A stretch of 64,000 nucleotides of DNA from Venturia oleaginea (Eukaryota > Ascomycota > Dothideomycetes > Venturiales > Venturiaceae). This document shows positions 32,719-43,710 of this stretch, one piece after another. Below the pieces are notes generated by a model that had not been told where the DNA came from, searched no databases, and saw only the letters and a list, made by a program, of their open reading frames with translations. Position numbers and translations under genes: made by a program. How positions within the stretch are numbered: the first letter of the stretch is position 1; every line of letters starts with the position of its first letter. The stretch covers positions 372,001 to 436,000 of the forward strand of contig JABMLP010000012.1 in NCBI GenBank assembly GCA_013176395.1. Reading direction: 5' to 3'.

Positions 32719-33455
32719 TTACACACCACTACTGCCAGATCCAGGACCACTAGGAGTCCTCTTCCTAACACCAACCCCACTCGTCTGTTTCTTCGCCATT
32801 CGCCCCCTAGGACTCTTCCTCTCCTCATTAGTCATCCGACTCGGACTCTTCATCGCAACACCAGGACTGCCAACCAACCTCATCTCTTCCATCCTAGCTT
32901 CTTCCGCTTCCTCTTCCCTTGCCTTGTCCGTCGCTTCTTGTGCTCGTATTCTATCGGCCACGGAAGTGTGTTTCTTGGGATCATACCACCCTTCGCTTGT
33001 GAAAACGGCGCCGAGATGTAGTGTACCTTCTTCTTCGGAGGAATAGGTGAAGGATTCGGGCCATTCTTTTGTAGAGTCATCGGGTGGTAGGGAGAATAAC
33101 TCGCGTTCGAAATGGAGTTTTGTCTGGGCTAGACTCTATAACCGTATATATCAGCAACCGACCTCCATAGCTCCACCAGGCGCCATGATAGTGGAAAGAA
33201 GAGTAGCGGACATACCTCGCACAAATCCATCCCAGCCCATACCAACATCTCATTACTCTCCAAGATAGTCGCAGCCCTACACTGCCTCTGCTGTTCTTCA
33301 AACTCCAACTCTGGAGTCTTTGACTGCATCCCCAATCTACCAGCACCACCAATCCTCAACGCATTGTTATTCCCCGACCCACCAATACCAACCCCCAAGC
33401 GACCAGCAGATCCACGAGGCTGAGCAATAGGTCGTCCATGCACATTAGACGCCAT
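32719..33455 (-). CDS. Conserved-looking hypothetical protein with basic C-terminus
   Basis: Exons complement 33216-33455 and 32719-33135 flank an 80-nt intron (GTATGT...AG) and give 218 aa. The N-terminus is Gly-rich (SAGRLGVGIGGSGNNNALRI). An ordered helical part at about 55-90 reads EFEEQQRQCRAATILESNEM and continues through LAQTKLHFERELFSLPPD. After a segment with GWYDPKKHTSVADRIRAQEA the C-terminus is Arg/Lys/Ser/Gly-rich (RKSPRGRMAKKQTSGVG), typical of a nuclear protein. I do not recognise the family. The exact intron acceptor is chosen by phase and could shift by a codon or two. It is co-oriented with the kinase gene upstream. Confidence 0.65.
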
Positions 33456-34127
33456 CCCGCAGGGGCCAGCGGTCAAGCTTTAGGAAGGAGGTAAGGCGCG
33501 CACTCTTCCTCCAAAGCTTCGAATCGTGGGTAAGTTGTAGGTGAGGGAGGATAGCAAGTCGTTCAAACCGATAAAGGACCGTAGTAAGGCGGCAGTGCCC
33601 AAGGCTGACGCTTCTTTCCAAAAATAAGCAAGAGGGTACACCCGTAAATAGCCGGCACCTAGAATTGCGTCGCACGGGAAAGCTTCGAAGGTTCGAGTCA
33701 GGTCGGGAGAAGGACGGAACTACCCGCCGTTCAGGATTGCGTGAGTTTTCATAGGATAGAGCGGAGCGGGAATCAAATGATCAGGTGAGAGCGAGATATC
33801 ATGTTTGGAGCCAGGTCAGATGGGTTCCCTGTCGCTTTCTTCTGGAGGTGTATATATGGCGTTGATTATTCGGAAAGGAGGTGAAGATGCATGGCGATAA
33901 CCGAGATCGCGTTACACGAATGACGCTGATCACGCAGTTTGGCATGCATGCACGTATCTGTATTCACAACGGTTTGATAGGCCGTCAAGCGACTTGGCCT
34001 ATTACAAGATTCCTCCTATGCTGAAGTGCTCCACATCCAAATCATCTATCCATATACACCAAGATTATGCATCGTATATCATACAGGACCTCTTTCCAAC
34101 GCAGAAATCCATTGAGCTGACCCAAGC
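33456..34127. other. Intergenic region
   Basis: No supportable gene. A tRNA T-loop-like string occurs near 33690 but has no cloverleaf around it. The sequence is mixed, with no clear repeats. Confidence 0.45.
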
Positions 34128-34394
34128 CTAGATTCCTTCATCCATACCAACATTCCTCCACCAAGCGTCTTTGTTGCCTTCGCTCAAAAAATCTTCCATA
34201 TCTCCAACCTGCTTTCGTTCAGTGATTTCTCTGCTGAGCTTGCCATCTAGCTTCAATTTCATGGCTTTGCTGGCCATGTTCATGCTCAGACTCATACTTC
34301 TGCTATCTAATGATTGTCCTTTGCTCGATTTAAGTAACGACTGCGCCAATCCTTGAAACTCGCTGCCACTACGAGGCATGGTCGAGCCTCTCAT
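34128..34394 (-). CDS. Possible small protein directly downstream of the kinase gene
   Basis: A frame of 88 codons starts 12 nt after the kinase stop codon, on the same strand. The product (MPRSGSEFQGLAQSLLKSS, then MSLSMNMASKAMKLKLDGKL, ending near DMEDFLSEGNKDAWWRNVGM) is amphipathic and has balanced composition. I recognise no family. It could be a separate small gene, an alternative 3' exon of the kinase transcript, or chance. Closeness to the stop makes it part of the kinase 3' UTR unless it has its own promoter. Confidence 0.3.
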   Translation of the reverse strand: MRGSTMPRSGSEFQGLAQSLLKSSKGQSLDSRSMSLSMNMASKAMKLKLDGKLSREITERKQVGDMEDFLSEGNKDAWWRNVGMDEGI

Positions 34395-34406
34395 GACTGG
34401 TAATTG

Positions 34407-35932
34407 CTATTGTAAAGGTTCCGAGGAGGAAGATAGACGATTGAGGTGGAGGTAAACATCGGTGCCGTATCTTTGTTATGGTTAGTGCTACATCCTAAAA
34501 TCTTTACCATCGTACTCACCCTTCCATACTAATCAGTTTCAAGTCTCCTCCAAAGTATCTTGCATAAAGCCGCGAAATGGGCAATCCATATCCAAACCCA
34601 GCCATCGGTGCCTTGAAGTCGCTTTTGTTAAAATCGGGATCCAGGTTCGGGGTCTGATCCACAGTCGTGTACATATATGTCCATACTAAAGGTATTGCGC
34701 TTCGTGGAATTCCTCCTCCTTCGTCTGTGATTTTGATCGTGATATCTTCCTTTCCTTCCGCAACAATGACCTTCGTTACTGGGAAATCCTCCTTGTCCTG
34801 CCCATGAGCCTCGACAACAGCTCGCAGAGAGTTTTTTAATGTCTCAAAGAGCATGTGGCTCAAATGTCCTGGAACATACATGAAGTTGATATCGGGGTTA
34901 CACACGAGCTTGACTTTGGGAGCATCGAACAGGCCGTAGTGATCCTCGCAAACGAATCGAGCGTTCTCAATAGCTTCCTGAGCTAATTCGCGTACGTTTG
35001 TCTTCGTACATATTATACCGACATAGTTCGAATCAGATCGTTGCCGTTGGTCTGTGAGCGCAATATGCTGTCCTATAAGCATTCGTATGCCTATCCGGGA
35101 CATGTAGAAACGATCCAAGAAGGCCTGTATATTGTTGTCGATCTGCATGCGTTGTCGTTTGCGCTTCCACTCCAGTATGCCTTGCGCAACAGTAGTTACG
35201 ACACTGTCATGCCGCCGCTTTATCTTCTCAAGTGTCTCTGCAAATCGTGTATTGTATGCGCTAAGTTCTGGCGGCCATTCGTTGCCATCATCGGCAAGTA
35301 CATAGTAGCTCTTCTTGGCTTGTGCCGCTTTTCCACTTCCGATTCCACTGTTGTTTCCATGCTCTGGCATGGACGAATATTGGCCTTTCTTGACACTTGG
35401 ATTCTGTGTTGTTTGAATAAGAATCCGGGAATCTGATCTTTGCTTTGCCGGCCGTAGCAGTCGTTCTCTGACCTCGGAGGATAATTTGGGCGTTTGTAGG
35501 GTCGTGAGTTCCTGGGGTAATATGAGTGAATCCGGGCTTATTAGCGAGACTGGTCAGGAGACATACCTCGAATGATTGAGCATACCAATCGCGCACCCGC
35601 TCAATGGATGGCATTTCGTTGAGGCCATCGGGTAGGTGTTCTAGCTCTTGTACTCGATGTGCGAGGCGTATAGGTAGCTCTTCGGAAAGGAATTGTGATG
35701 CGCGAAACAGGGTTCCTGCAAAGCAATTGAGTCAGTTCCCAGTCAGCAAGTCTAGGGGTAGTAGATGTACCTGTAGATGGTTTCTCTCCGAATTGTACCA
35801 TCTGCCGGAGGGACACCCCTGTTGCTGGCTATTGTCCAGTGAGCATCTCAGCATGAAGAGCTCCATACAACTCACAAAGTTGGAGTAATGTCCAATCGTG
35901 TCCATCAGCTTTTTGCTTCTTTTCCAAGACAT
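34407..35932 (-). CDS. Mitochondrial pyruvate / branched-chain alpha-ketoacid dehydrogenase kinase
   Basis: Five exons, complement 35876-35932, 35771-35828, 35567-35715, 34520-35511 and 34407-34470, join in frame to 439 aa. The introns are 47, 55, 55 and 49 nt. The N-terminal BCDHK/PDK four-helix domain shows PATGVSLRQMVQFG, FLSEELPIRLAHRVQELEHL and FYMSRIGIRMLIGQHIAL. The GHKL ATPase domain follows, with the N-box (HMLFETLKNSLRAVVEAHG), the G1 box (DEGGGIP) and the G2 box (GFGYGLPISRLYARYFGGDL). The last exon adds the conserved GYGTDVYLHLNRL end. These kinases phosphorylate the E1 subunit and switch off the dehydrogenase complex in the matrix. Whether the target is pyruvate or branched-chain dehydrogenase is not decidable here. 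The start at 35932 gives a short N-terminus (MSWKRSKKLMDTIGHYSNF) without a classical presequence, so an upstream start is possible. Confidence 0.9.
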
Positions 35933-37240
35933 GATTGCGATGCCTTGAGGCCCAACGGCCTTTCCAGATCTATGGCTACAACGTGTCTGAGCAATGAGGA
36001 TCTGGGGCGGTACCAGTCCTCTGAGAATAATCGTGGGGTATCCGGAAGCTGTTGGCGGTGTAGATGGTATTACTTGGAGGATGTATTGTGTACAGGTGAT
36101 ATACAGAGATAATACAGAGGAGTGTTGGGGTCATCAATTGACTCCGGCACGCGATCAAAATGGCAATGAGTCTTTAGAAGCGGCTGAGGCGGAGGTTCTA
36201 TACAAATGACATGAACTTGTACAGCTGTGCTCTCTCATCCCTGCAAGACATCTGCCATCTAGCCGACGACTCTCCCGCAGACATCGCTTGAATCCTTGAT
36301 CAAAGATTCCCATCTCCCATAGTCACTTTTCTTCCCATACATCAAACATGCATCCATATTATCATGTGCCGACAGTTACCTACCGCTTGACCTACCAGAA
36401 AGAGATTCTTTCGGTGAGGTAACCAATTGAGTGCGCATTCAAAATCCACTAAACGGCCGCCCTTTTTCACTATGTAACTCATTTTATTAACGCTTCTTCC
36501 AGTCGAGATCGCTATCGTAAAATCTCTGGCCATTTCTACAAACGTATCGCTAGAAACTTTGCGATATCCTGGTCGTGTTTAATTTGGTTGAGGTGATTGG
36601 AGAGTAATGGATTGCGGATTGCGACCCCCACTGTGCCAGCAATGCTGAGAAGTCTCGGCAACTCTTGTCCTCGGTCTATTCTGCTACTACAGAGGCCTCG
36701 GGCAATAGCGGGAGCCTCTACCTTGATTGTCTGTTACCTCGAAACCACTAGAGCAGCTCAGGCGTCTGCCCTGTGACCATAAAAGACGACTTTATTAAGC
36801 AAATAAACGGCAGAGGGCCTGCCCTTTTGGTCCAGTGACCTCTTCTTCACATGGATAGGCGCGGAAGAGCCATACATGTTGCAAAGTTGCATTGTTTCCA
36901 GCACTGAGGCATCGAATTTGGGTAGGTTCGGCAGGAGAGGCCACAGTCTTTTTATGTCAGGACTGGTCCCAGAACTGTTCACGTCTGAATGCAGCATAAA
37001 TAATTCATTCTTGATGTCGACCATAAAGCTGGTACGAGGACGCGCAGACTAGACTAAATTTTCCCATGAACTTTCTGTAACAAAAAAGAGCTTGGATGTA
37101 AGGACTGGCCAGGAGCATAATACTAATACAAAAGATCCATGAGACCATGAATAGACTACGTACAGCAGGTGAAATAGCAAAAGGAAGTACAGATAACGAC
37201 TGGAAAGAAGGGACCCACAACTATCTACATTACACGATCT
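35933..37240. other. Intergenic region upstream of the kinase
   Basis: A 1.3-kb region containing the kinase promoter and short unrecognisable frames on both strands. No repeat structure stands out. Confidence 0.45.
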
Positions 37241-37723
37241 CATCTTAATCGGTACAAAGGTTACTGGATGAATACTCGGGAACAGGCGTATAAGCATGCC
37301 AACGTTGGACCACGATTGTATCCAGAAATCCTTCAGGTGTGCCAGCAACTATACGCCGAAGGCATACCGCTTTTATACAAGGAGAAGCACCCAATCTTGA
37401 TATGGCTGCCAGACACTAAGCCAGCGATCGGTTTGTACACAAAATACAGAGCCCGAAACAACCTACATATTGCTGAGAGCGTTCTTCACGAAGCCCTCAT
37501 AGTTTCTGATCCGCTCGATCTCAAGCCTCTCCTCGAAGGTTCCCGCAGAGACTTCTTCCCAGGCACCCAGAAATTCGCATTTCTGGTTCAACCTCGCGAG
37601 TCTCAACTGAACACGCTCACACCTGTCACTAGACGCCACTATCTATCGGTGATCACAATAGAGTCTCTCCTTCCTGAACCGGAGAACGTGCTAAGATTCA
37701 TATTGCAGTACGGTGGCCAGTGA
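37241..37723 (+). pseudogene. Fragment of a fungal F-box/2EXR-like family protein
   Basis: From an open stretch before the ATG at 37268 the frame encodes NTREQAYKHANVGPRLYPEI, then LQVCQQLYAEGIPLLYKEKH. This is the segment that follows the F-box or 2EXR motif in a large fungal family: a list of bound residues, then 'primary residues return to the village-type' helices ending in LLY. The frame stops at 37721-37723 after ~150 codons. The expected N-terminal F-box part is not seen upstream. The 3' continuation in another frame shows no good match. It may be a truncated gene or a real short gene with a missed first exon. Confidence 0.45.
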
Positions 37724-38188
37724 ATGGCTTTGTCTGCTTCAGCACCAGGGTAGACAGGAACAGATTGGATGTCACCTTTATATCAACGAGATCGTTGAGC
37801 AGGGATGGAATCACGTTAGCGACAGAGTTTGGCTCATCGAGAAGGAAAGCAGTGCAATGAGGGCTTGTAGCATGGAGAGACTGCATTGTCTTCGGGACAG
37901 ACTCAGTGAGAAGGTATGGCCAGTAATCCATATCCAAGACATAGAAGTGAGACAAAATCTCCAACCAATTTTGTTATCTCCGTTCCACTATAATGCAAAT
38001 TCCAATACTTTCCTCTTGCGGACAACAACAAGCTTACCCCTGAATTTGCCGAATTTCACCTTCATTTCTTTTGATTGCGGACGGAACTTGGCTCTGCCAA
38101 CCGCCAATCCTCGCTCAAATGACCTCTCTCACTTTTTCTTAGCAACTGCTTGTTGATTTTGCGTTTGTTTGCTGAAGATAGCCCAAAT
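37724..38188. other. Intergenic region
   Basis: A plus-strand frame at 37713-38156 continues over the end of the F-box-like fragment but shows no family features. The C/T-rich bases before 38189 look like a leader of the next gene. Confidence 0.4.
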
Positions 38189-39429
38189 ATGCGTTTCTAT
38201 ACATCTTCAGCGTTGTCGCTGATCTCGACTTTGTCGCTTATAGGGCAGGCGGTGGCTGGACCTGCGGTGCCGAGGGCGGATGGTATGTAGGGTATTTCTT
38301 ATTTGCTCCATGTGGGAGAGTGACGTGGTGTTGTGTTTCAGGCCGTGACTGACGATTGTTTGTAGGCACGTCTACCGGCACATCTACTCAGACTTCTGCG
38401 ACCCCAACGGCTGGACTCGTCGAGACGACTATTAATGGCACGAAGACTACCTTACAGGTAGCTGCGCCTACTGGAGATGCGACGGCTACGGGCAAGGCGA
38501 GTGCTGGTGGCACTGAGACGTCCGCGGCTGGGACGTCGACTTCTACATTGGGCGCCGGGGATATGAAGCTATTGCAGTGTAATGCTCCTACCGGAAGCCC
38601 AATGTGCATGCCCACAAACGGGACCATTGTGCATGTTGGAGATACATATTATAGTAGTTCTCTCCCTATGGAACGGCCTCCAACCCAAGGCCAAGCCCAT
38701 GAAGACAACAATTGAAGACTGATCGTTTACGTAGTTACCTGGGACCCATCCAGATTCGACGTCAACGCCACAATAAACATCCTCCTAAACTATTCCAACG
38801 ACACCGCCCGCGTCGCTTACACATCCGAGGGCGTCCCAAAACAAAAAGGATTCCTCACCGTAACCATGCAAGAATCATGGATGGAAACCAGTTCAAACGC
38901 TACCCTCATCTTCGCACTCGTATCCTACACACCAATAAGCGACCACACAGCCCGCCCCTTCGTAGGCCCAACCGTCTTCCTAAGCAAAAGACCAGCAACG
39001 CACTACCCACCCCCACCCGTCAACTCCCTCCCAGACAACATAAGTCTCCTGATCGGTCTCCCCCTCGGCCTCGGCGCCCTCTTCTTCGTAATGCTCGGTC
39101 TCTTCTTCGGCATGCGCAAACACCGTCGCATCAACATGAAGGAAATTAAAGCTGCCCTGATCAAGAAGAAAGGCTATAGCGCCTCGAAATCGAAACGGCA
39201 ACGTCTTGGTCTGAAAAAGGGGGCGATTCGGTTGGAGGAGAGGGAGGTCGTGACGCCGAATCGGAGGGAGTATACAGATGATGAGGTTACGAATGTGCCG
39301 CCGAGGATGAATGTTCATGGGCATAGGAGGGAGGAAAGTTTGGGCAGTCTCGTTAGTGATAATGAAGGCCCAGGGAATAATGCTTTTAGGGAAGAGATTA
39401 GGAAACAGCAGACGGGGCCGAGGTATTAG
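38189..39429 (+). CDS. Type I membrane protein with Ser/Thr-rich ectodomain
   Basis: Three exons, 38189-38282, 38366-38653 and 38735-39429, join in frame to 358 aa. The first intron has GTATGT...TGTAG; the second has a weak GTAGTT donor and a CGTAG acceptor. The signal peptide is MRFYTSSALSLISTLSLIGQ. A Thr/Ser/Gly-rich segment with Cys follows, then a compact domain (VTWDPSRFDVNATINILLNY in its expected context, with N-glycosylation sites). A Pro-rich stalk (THYPPPPVNSL), one membrane segment (ISLLIGLPLGLGALFFVMLG) and a basic cytosolic tail (KSKRQRLGLKKGAIRLEERE) complete it. This architecture is conserved in filamentous ascomycetes in my recollection and suggests a wall or surface sensor-like protein. 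No molecular function is shown. Confidence 0.78.
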
Positions 39430-40769
39430 GCTTTGGGTTTTGAGTGAGAGGAAAGGTTCATGTATAATGTATGATAATGGACGTATCTCGACTGTCAGTA
39501 TCTGTGCTCAAGTTTGTAAGATATATAGGAAGAGGGAGAGGAGCTAATGTGACTGTATCACGAACCAATTCGTCTAGGCACTATTTCATCAATTACACCC
39601 CTGTCTCAGAGTTCACTCTGGCAAGATAGTACGGTATCTATCCACCTCTCTCAAGTCTCTTTCCCTCGATGATCAGTTCGAGTGGGGCAAATAAAGGGGG
39701 GCACAGGGGTGCGATATTATCCGATATACCTACGATATAGTTAGTAGCCGCTACCATTCCTACCGTAGTACGCAGCATTTTACTTTATCTACCATGGTCA
39801 TTACTCTAAACCTACTATAGTATTCCAAGCCAATGGATACTCCGGCAGTATAGTACAAAATCGCACAGTTTTGGCCACTACAAGAGGCTACTCCCGCTGC
39901 GCTCGGCCAGAAAAGAACTTCTAAAAGGTCGGTTGGGGGTAGGAGCCGAAGTCCTACTTGGAGTAACGCCCTTATGCGTACCCTCCCTCGTAAACTCGGG
40001 GGGTTACTATACGTATAGGGTAGTCCTACGCTTACTTACGAGTTATGTATCTGTATAGCTTAGTATTGTTATTGTTTATAAGTAGACGCATTGATGGATT
40101 TTGTACGAGAAAACTCCACGGTAGGTTTAGAATGAGATGAAGTAAAATACGACGGTAGAAATAGTAACGGCCTAATTAGCACGATAGCTTTACCAATTCC
40201 CAGCCCATGAAAACACCTAAAATCCGAAGCAACGCCATTAGTCAAAGATTAATATGAATAATTTTCTACTAAGATTCCCTCTCAAAGCCACTAGAAATTC
40301 ATCGATATCAATCTTACGTTAAAAGTGTTGGAATATAAGGCTAATATCGTAAGCCATAGAGGTTAGGGAACACGGTATCAATGAAGCCACCGTGGTAGGG
40401 TACTCGAGCATACTTAATGAAACCAACTAGAAGACTGAGTAACCTAAATATGCCAATATCGGACCGCTTTTCACTCACACAGATCGCCGTGTCTTATTTG
40501 GCGTAGACAGGGAATTTGATAGTTGTTGGACTGTATGAAGAGTAAAGCTTCAACAAGGAAAATAGTCGAGGTGATTGAAATACATACGTCAAAGGTCTAG
40601 GTCACTTCTCCCCATCATCATAATCATCGAATCCATACACCATAACAGCACACATTACGAGACATCATCTCTTCATGCTCAGAGTCCCATCCCAATACCC
40701 AAAAACATCATCCATCCCATCATGAAACAACAGCACCTTGCACCAGACACCCTCGATACACCACACCAC
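39430..40769. other. Gene-free A/T-rich relic region
   Basis: The stretch 39,660-40,560 is dense in TA dinucleotides and short palindromic tracts (for example TATACGTATA near 40008) with stops in all frames. It resembles decayed repeat DNA. It includes one degenerate copy of the 70-bp hairpin family at 40246-40315. The end near 40575-40770 is the 3' flank of the GT90 gene. Confidence 0.5.
40246..40315. repeat. Hairpin repeat family, degenerate intergenic copy
   Basis: The right arm (CTAGAAATTCATCGATATCA) matches the family core, with the changes expected from decay. The left arm starting AGATTAATATGAATAATTTT is its imperfect complement. The length (70 bp) equals that of the intronic copies. 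Confidence 0.65.
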
Positions 40770-42593
40770 TCAAAGCAAATCATCAACCCACCCAAGCGAA
40801 TCCCTCCCATCATCACAAATCCTCGCATACTCCAGCAACAGCCTCCAAGTATAAAGCACCATATCCTCCCTCCTCAACACCTTTTCCGCCCACTCCCTCC
40901 CCTCCGCAGCAATCACCCTCGCCGCCTCATCATGTGCCCCCTCACCCTTATACCCCATAAAAAAATCCAGTATCCCGTACAAATCAACATAGGAATTGTC
41001 CATCGGCACAAAATGCACCCACGGAATTAGTCGACTATCATGCCATTCCGCATAAATGGTGGATTTGATAGGAAGAGAGGTAGAGCGAAGGAAAGCGCGG
41101 AAACGACCCGAGAAGGAATTCCCATCAACGTCGATGAGGTATTTACTTTTGTATTGCGTGGACATCGGGACGCCTTTTTGGAGTTGAAAGTATGGTATGG
41201 AATATGTTGCGTCGGCGGGAAAGGGCCATAGATTGGTGAATCCGGCGTCTGTGAAACTTGCTATCCAGGAGCCGAGAGATTCATTTCTTGCGTGTACGGT
41301 GAGGGGATACTTTTTGGAGTCGGGGATATTGAAGGATGTTGCATCGATGGGGAGGCGGCCTTTTTCGAAACTATCGACAGTGCTACCATTGAGCATCTGG
41401 AGAAGACGGTGGCGTTGGAAATGGGTCCATGTGTCCTCCTTGTTGCGGCCTCCGCTTGCCACGCCGCGCCAGATTAAGCGGTCGTATTTTCTCTCCCACG
41501 ATGGACCTGTTGATCCACCTCCTGCATATAATTCTTCTGTACTAAGATACATCGCTGGAGGGATGAGAATCTCGTTGTTCATTGGGAGTTTCGAGCCACC
41601 GAACAGGGGCAACAGGTGTTTTGAGGTACTCATAGAGATCGCCTCAATGAAAGTCCCATGGAGTGACCGCAGAGCTGGATGCTGGCACGGATCTTTCGAA
41701 AGTGTCCAGTTTGAGACATATCCAGCAAATGAGTGATGCGGAAATCCAGTCGGCATATCCACGGGTTCGTGAGAGGCGTCGATCGACGAGAAATTAAGAG
41801 CAGGAGAGCCTGGGGGACAAGCCAGCTTTGCCAGATCCCAGTACTGATTCGCTCCAATCCCATCTCCATTCCATTGTGCATCAAAAAATTGATCAGTCTC
41901 GGGAGTCGCGTTCTTTGGCATCGTGAAATTCGAAAGTACGTTTGCAGCTTCTGGCATTGTTCGATTTCGCGCCTCCACCTTCATCATTTCATTAATCCTG
42001 TCAAAGGGAACCAGCACCCGCGTCTCATCCATATGATTAAACGAAATGGTCATGTCTGGCAGGAAAGCCTCAAGCTCTTTGATCAATCCATGCCAATGTC
42101 TCATCCGGCTCATCGCATCGTGTTCATTCGTCTTTGTGAGATCTGCCTGGTGGTTTCGAAGTGTGACAACATGGTCCCAATTGACCTCATTGCTTCTCCT
42201 TCTCATCTCTTGCGGCGACAGAGCCCAGAACGGGTTCAAGTCATGGTATATCCTGTCGAAGAACTCCTCGACAACAATTGAATTATGATGGTTTGCGTAA
42301 GAGAACCAGATATCGAATCCAGGTGGAGGATGGCGATGCCGACGCTTGCGGTACTTCAGGGCGGCCTCGTCGACATGGTGGCTCTCCTGGCCTAGCAGTT
42401 CGCGTTTCCGGGCCTGAGCGAGTGTGATGAGTTTCTCGATGGGATGCTTCGGTTTCCAGCTCGGGATACTTGGGATCCAGGCATCTTTGTTGGATCTGTT
42501 GGTGTAAATGTAGAAGGACGCGATGGCTAGGGTAATGAGGGTTGCGAGTCCAAGCACCTTGCCAATCCTCGGCCGGATTAGCGGTAGTATCAT
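40770..42593 (-). CDS. GT90 (CAP10-like) glycosyltransferase
   Basis: An intronless frame of 607 aa. A signal anchor lies at about residues 13-31 (VLGLATLITLAIASFYIYT), giving a type II Golgi-type membrane protein. The luminal domain shows PPGFDIWFSYANHHNSIVVE near 90 and WRGVASGGRNKEDTWTHFQR near 375. The C-terminal CAP10 core follows (KYLIDVDGNSFSGRFRAFLR, then WHDSRLIPWVHFVPMDNSYV). This is the usual order of fungal GT90 proteins, a family containing Cryptococcus Cap10/Cap59-related xylosyltransferases and plant and animal POGLUT-like enzymes. The donor is probably a nucleotide sugar, but acceptor and linkage are unknown for this copy. The start is the first ATG and gives a normal anchor. 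Confidence 0.88.
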   Translation of the reverse strand: MILPLIRPRIGKVLGLATLITLAIASFYIYTNRSNKDAWIPSIPSWKPKHPIEKLITLAQARKRELLGQESHHVDEAALKYRKRRHRHPPPGFDIWFSYANHHNSIVVEEFFDRIYHDLNPFWALSPQEMRRRSNEVNWDHVVTLRNHQADLTKTNEHDAMSRMRHWHGLIKELEAFLPDMTISFNHMDETRVLVPFDRINEMMKVEARNRTMPEAANVLSNFTMPKNATPETDQFFDAQWNGDGIGANQYWDLAKLACPPGSPALNFSSIDASHEPVDMPTGFPHHSFAGYVSNWTLSKDPCQHPALRSLHGTFIEAISMSTSKHLLPLFGGSKLPMNNEILIPPAMYLSTEELYAGGGSTGPSWERKYDRLIWRGVASGGRNKEDTWTHFQRHRLLQMLNGSTVDSFEKGRLPIDATSFNIPDSKKYPLTVHARNESLGSWIASFTDAGFTNLWPFPADATYSIPYFQLQKGVPMSTQYKSKYLIDVDGNSFSGRFRAFLRSTSLPIKSTIYAEWHDSRLIPWVHFVPMDNSYVDLYGILDFFMGYKGEGAHDEAARVIAAEGREWAEKVLRREDMVLYTWRLLLEYARICDDGRDSLGWVDDLL

Positions 42594-43122
42594 GCTGTGG
42601 ACGGGATTCAGTCATGCGACCAAGTGTGTTTGGAATTGTCTCTCTGCACATTATCATGTCTTGTTGGAAAGGAGAGACAGCAGGAAAGAGCACACCAATG
42701 GTCCGACTTGAGTGATAGCCGCCATTCTGCCCATTCCACCAAGAGCCTGGACAAGCTGCTCAAGCCTCCGTGCCGCGCAAGGAGAACCTGACATCCCACG
42801 CCCCTGTCTCGAGTACTTTTTTTTGCGCTTACTCGACAACTTTAACCAAATCCATCGAAGATGATTTTTGATTACATTACCGTTGACTACAAAGACAGAG
42901 CAACTGTACTACTATGGTCTGTTGCATAATAAACATCTAGCCGTGGACAAGGGGGTTCCACCTACATTTAATCGCAGGGGGTTCCACCTACGTTTAATCA
43001 CCAACAGACCATAGTAGACACCAAACTCCAAAAACCCATACAACCTATCATTCTATTACGCCAAACCCACCCAAACCACACACCAAAACACCGCCCTACA
43101 ACAGATTCCCACCCGCTGCCTT
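42594..43122. other. Region between GT90 and the secreted-protein gene
   Basis: It contains the GT90 5' flank and the ~103-bp MITE at 42912-43014, listed separately. Otherwise I see nothing. Confidence 0.5.
42912..43014. mobile_element. Small MITE-like element with TA duplication
   Basis: Perfect 13-bp inverted ends (CTATGGTCTGTTG at 42912-42924, its complement at 43002-43014) are flanked by TA on both sides (42910-42911, 43015-43016). The outer bases extend the match to 16 bp. Inside are two 23-nt direct repeats, starting GGGGGTTCCACCTAC, at 42951-42973 and 42977-42999; they differ at one base. It has no coding capacity and is distinct in sequence from the pogo element at 31837. Confidence 0.75.
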
Positions 43123-43710
43123 CTAGTTGCGGCAGTGCCAGCGAACACCCGTCACGACAGCCTCCGATCTTTCATCCCGTGTGGTGATGGGCTTTGCCAT
43201 CTCAACCTCACCACACCCACCATGTATCTCCCCAGTCTTCTTGTTCTCTTCCTCCACCGTTGCTGCCGGAGGGAAACTAGCATTGATAGCTTTACCTGCA
43301 GCCTCCTTCTGGTCTTCTTCGAAATCGGTTTCTTCTTTGGCAGCTTTTGTTGGTTCTGGTCTTGGTGGTTGTGCTTCTTGTCGCTTCGTACGGCCATTGT
43401 CGATAAGGGTAGCTTTAGCCGAGTCAGAGGTGGGAAGAAGAGTGTCGGCGTGCTTGGGGAGTTCAAGGGATGTTGTCCACAGGGCTTCAGGTTCTTCGAT
43501 CATCTGACCGTTGGAGGAAATCGGTCGTGGGGATGAAGGAAAGGTGTTCAGGACGAATACCCGTGCTTCCCGTCGCTCTTTCGTGATTTCGATTGGAGGC
43601 CGCCGTAGCACTGATCCTGTGGGTGCATATTCCGCAGAAGGGAGCGGTGCCGAGAATGCACATGTAGAGAGCGCGAGCAACGCAGCTCCTGTTGTTATCG
43701 AGTATCGCAT
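43123..43710 (-). CDS. Small secreted protein, effector- or pheromone-type precursor layout
   Basis: The ATG at 43710-43708 gives 195 aa with a signal peptide (MRYSITTGAALLALSTCAFS). The mature part is low in Cys, charged and Pro/Glu-rich. It has a Lys-Arg dibasic site within NGRTKRQEAQPPRP, a likely Kex2 cleavage site. The C-terminus ends VTGVRWHCRN with a single late Cys besides one at HGGCGEVEM. An upstream in-frame Met at 43833 would remove the signal peptide from the N-terminus, so 43710 is preferred. No family is recognised. Such genes are often called candidate secreted proteins, but nothing here shows a role in host interaction. Confidence 0.65.
   Translation of the reverse strand: MRYSITTGAALLALSTCAFSAPLPSAEYAPTGSVLRRPPIEITKERREARVFVLNTFPSSPRPISSNGQMIEEPEALWTTSLELPKHADTLLPTSDSAKATLIDNGRTKRQEAQPPRPEPTKAAKEETDFEEDQKEAAGKAINASFPPAATVEEENKKTGEIHGGCGEVEMAKPITTRDERSEAVVTGVRWHCRN

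Noticed and set aside
33680..33720. tRNA-like T-loop string GGTTCGAGTC
   Set aside because: No matching acceptor stem, D arm or anticodon arm could be placed around it.
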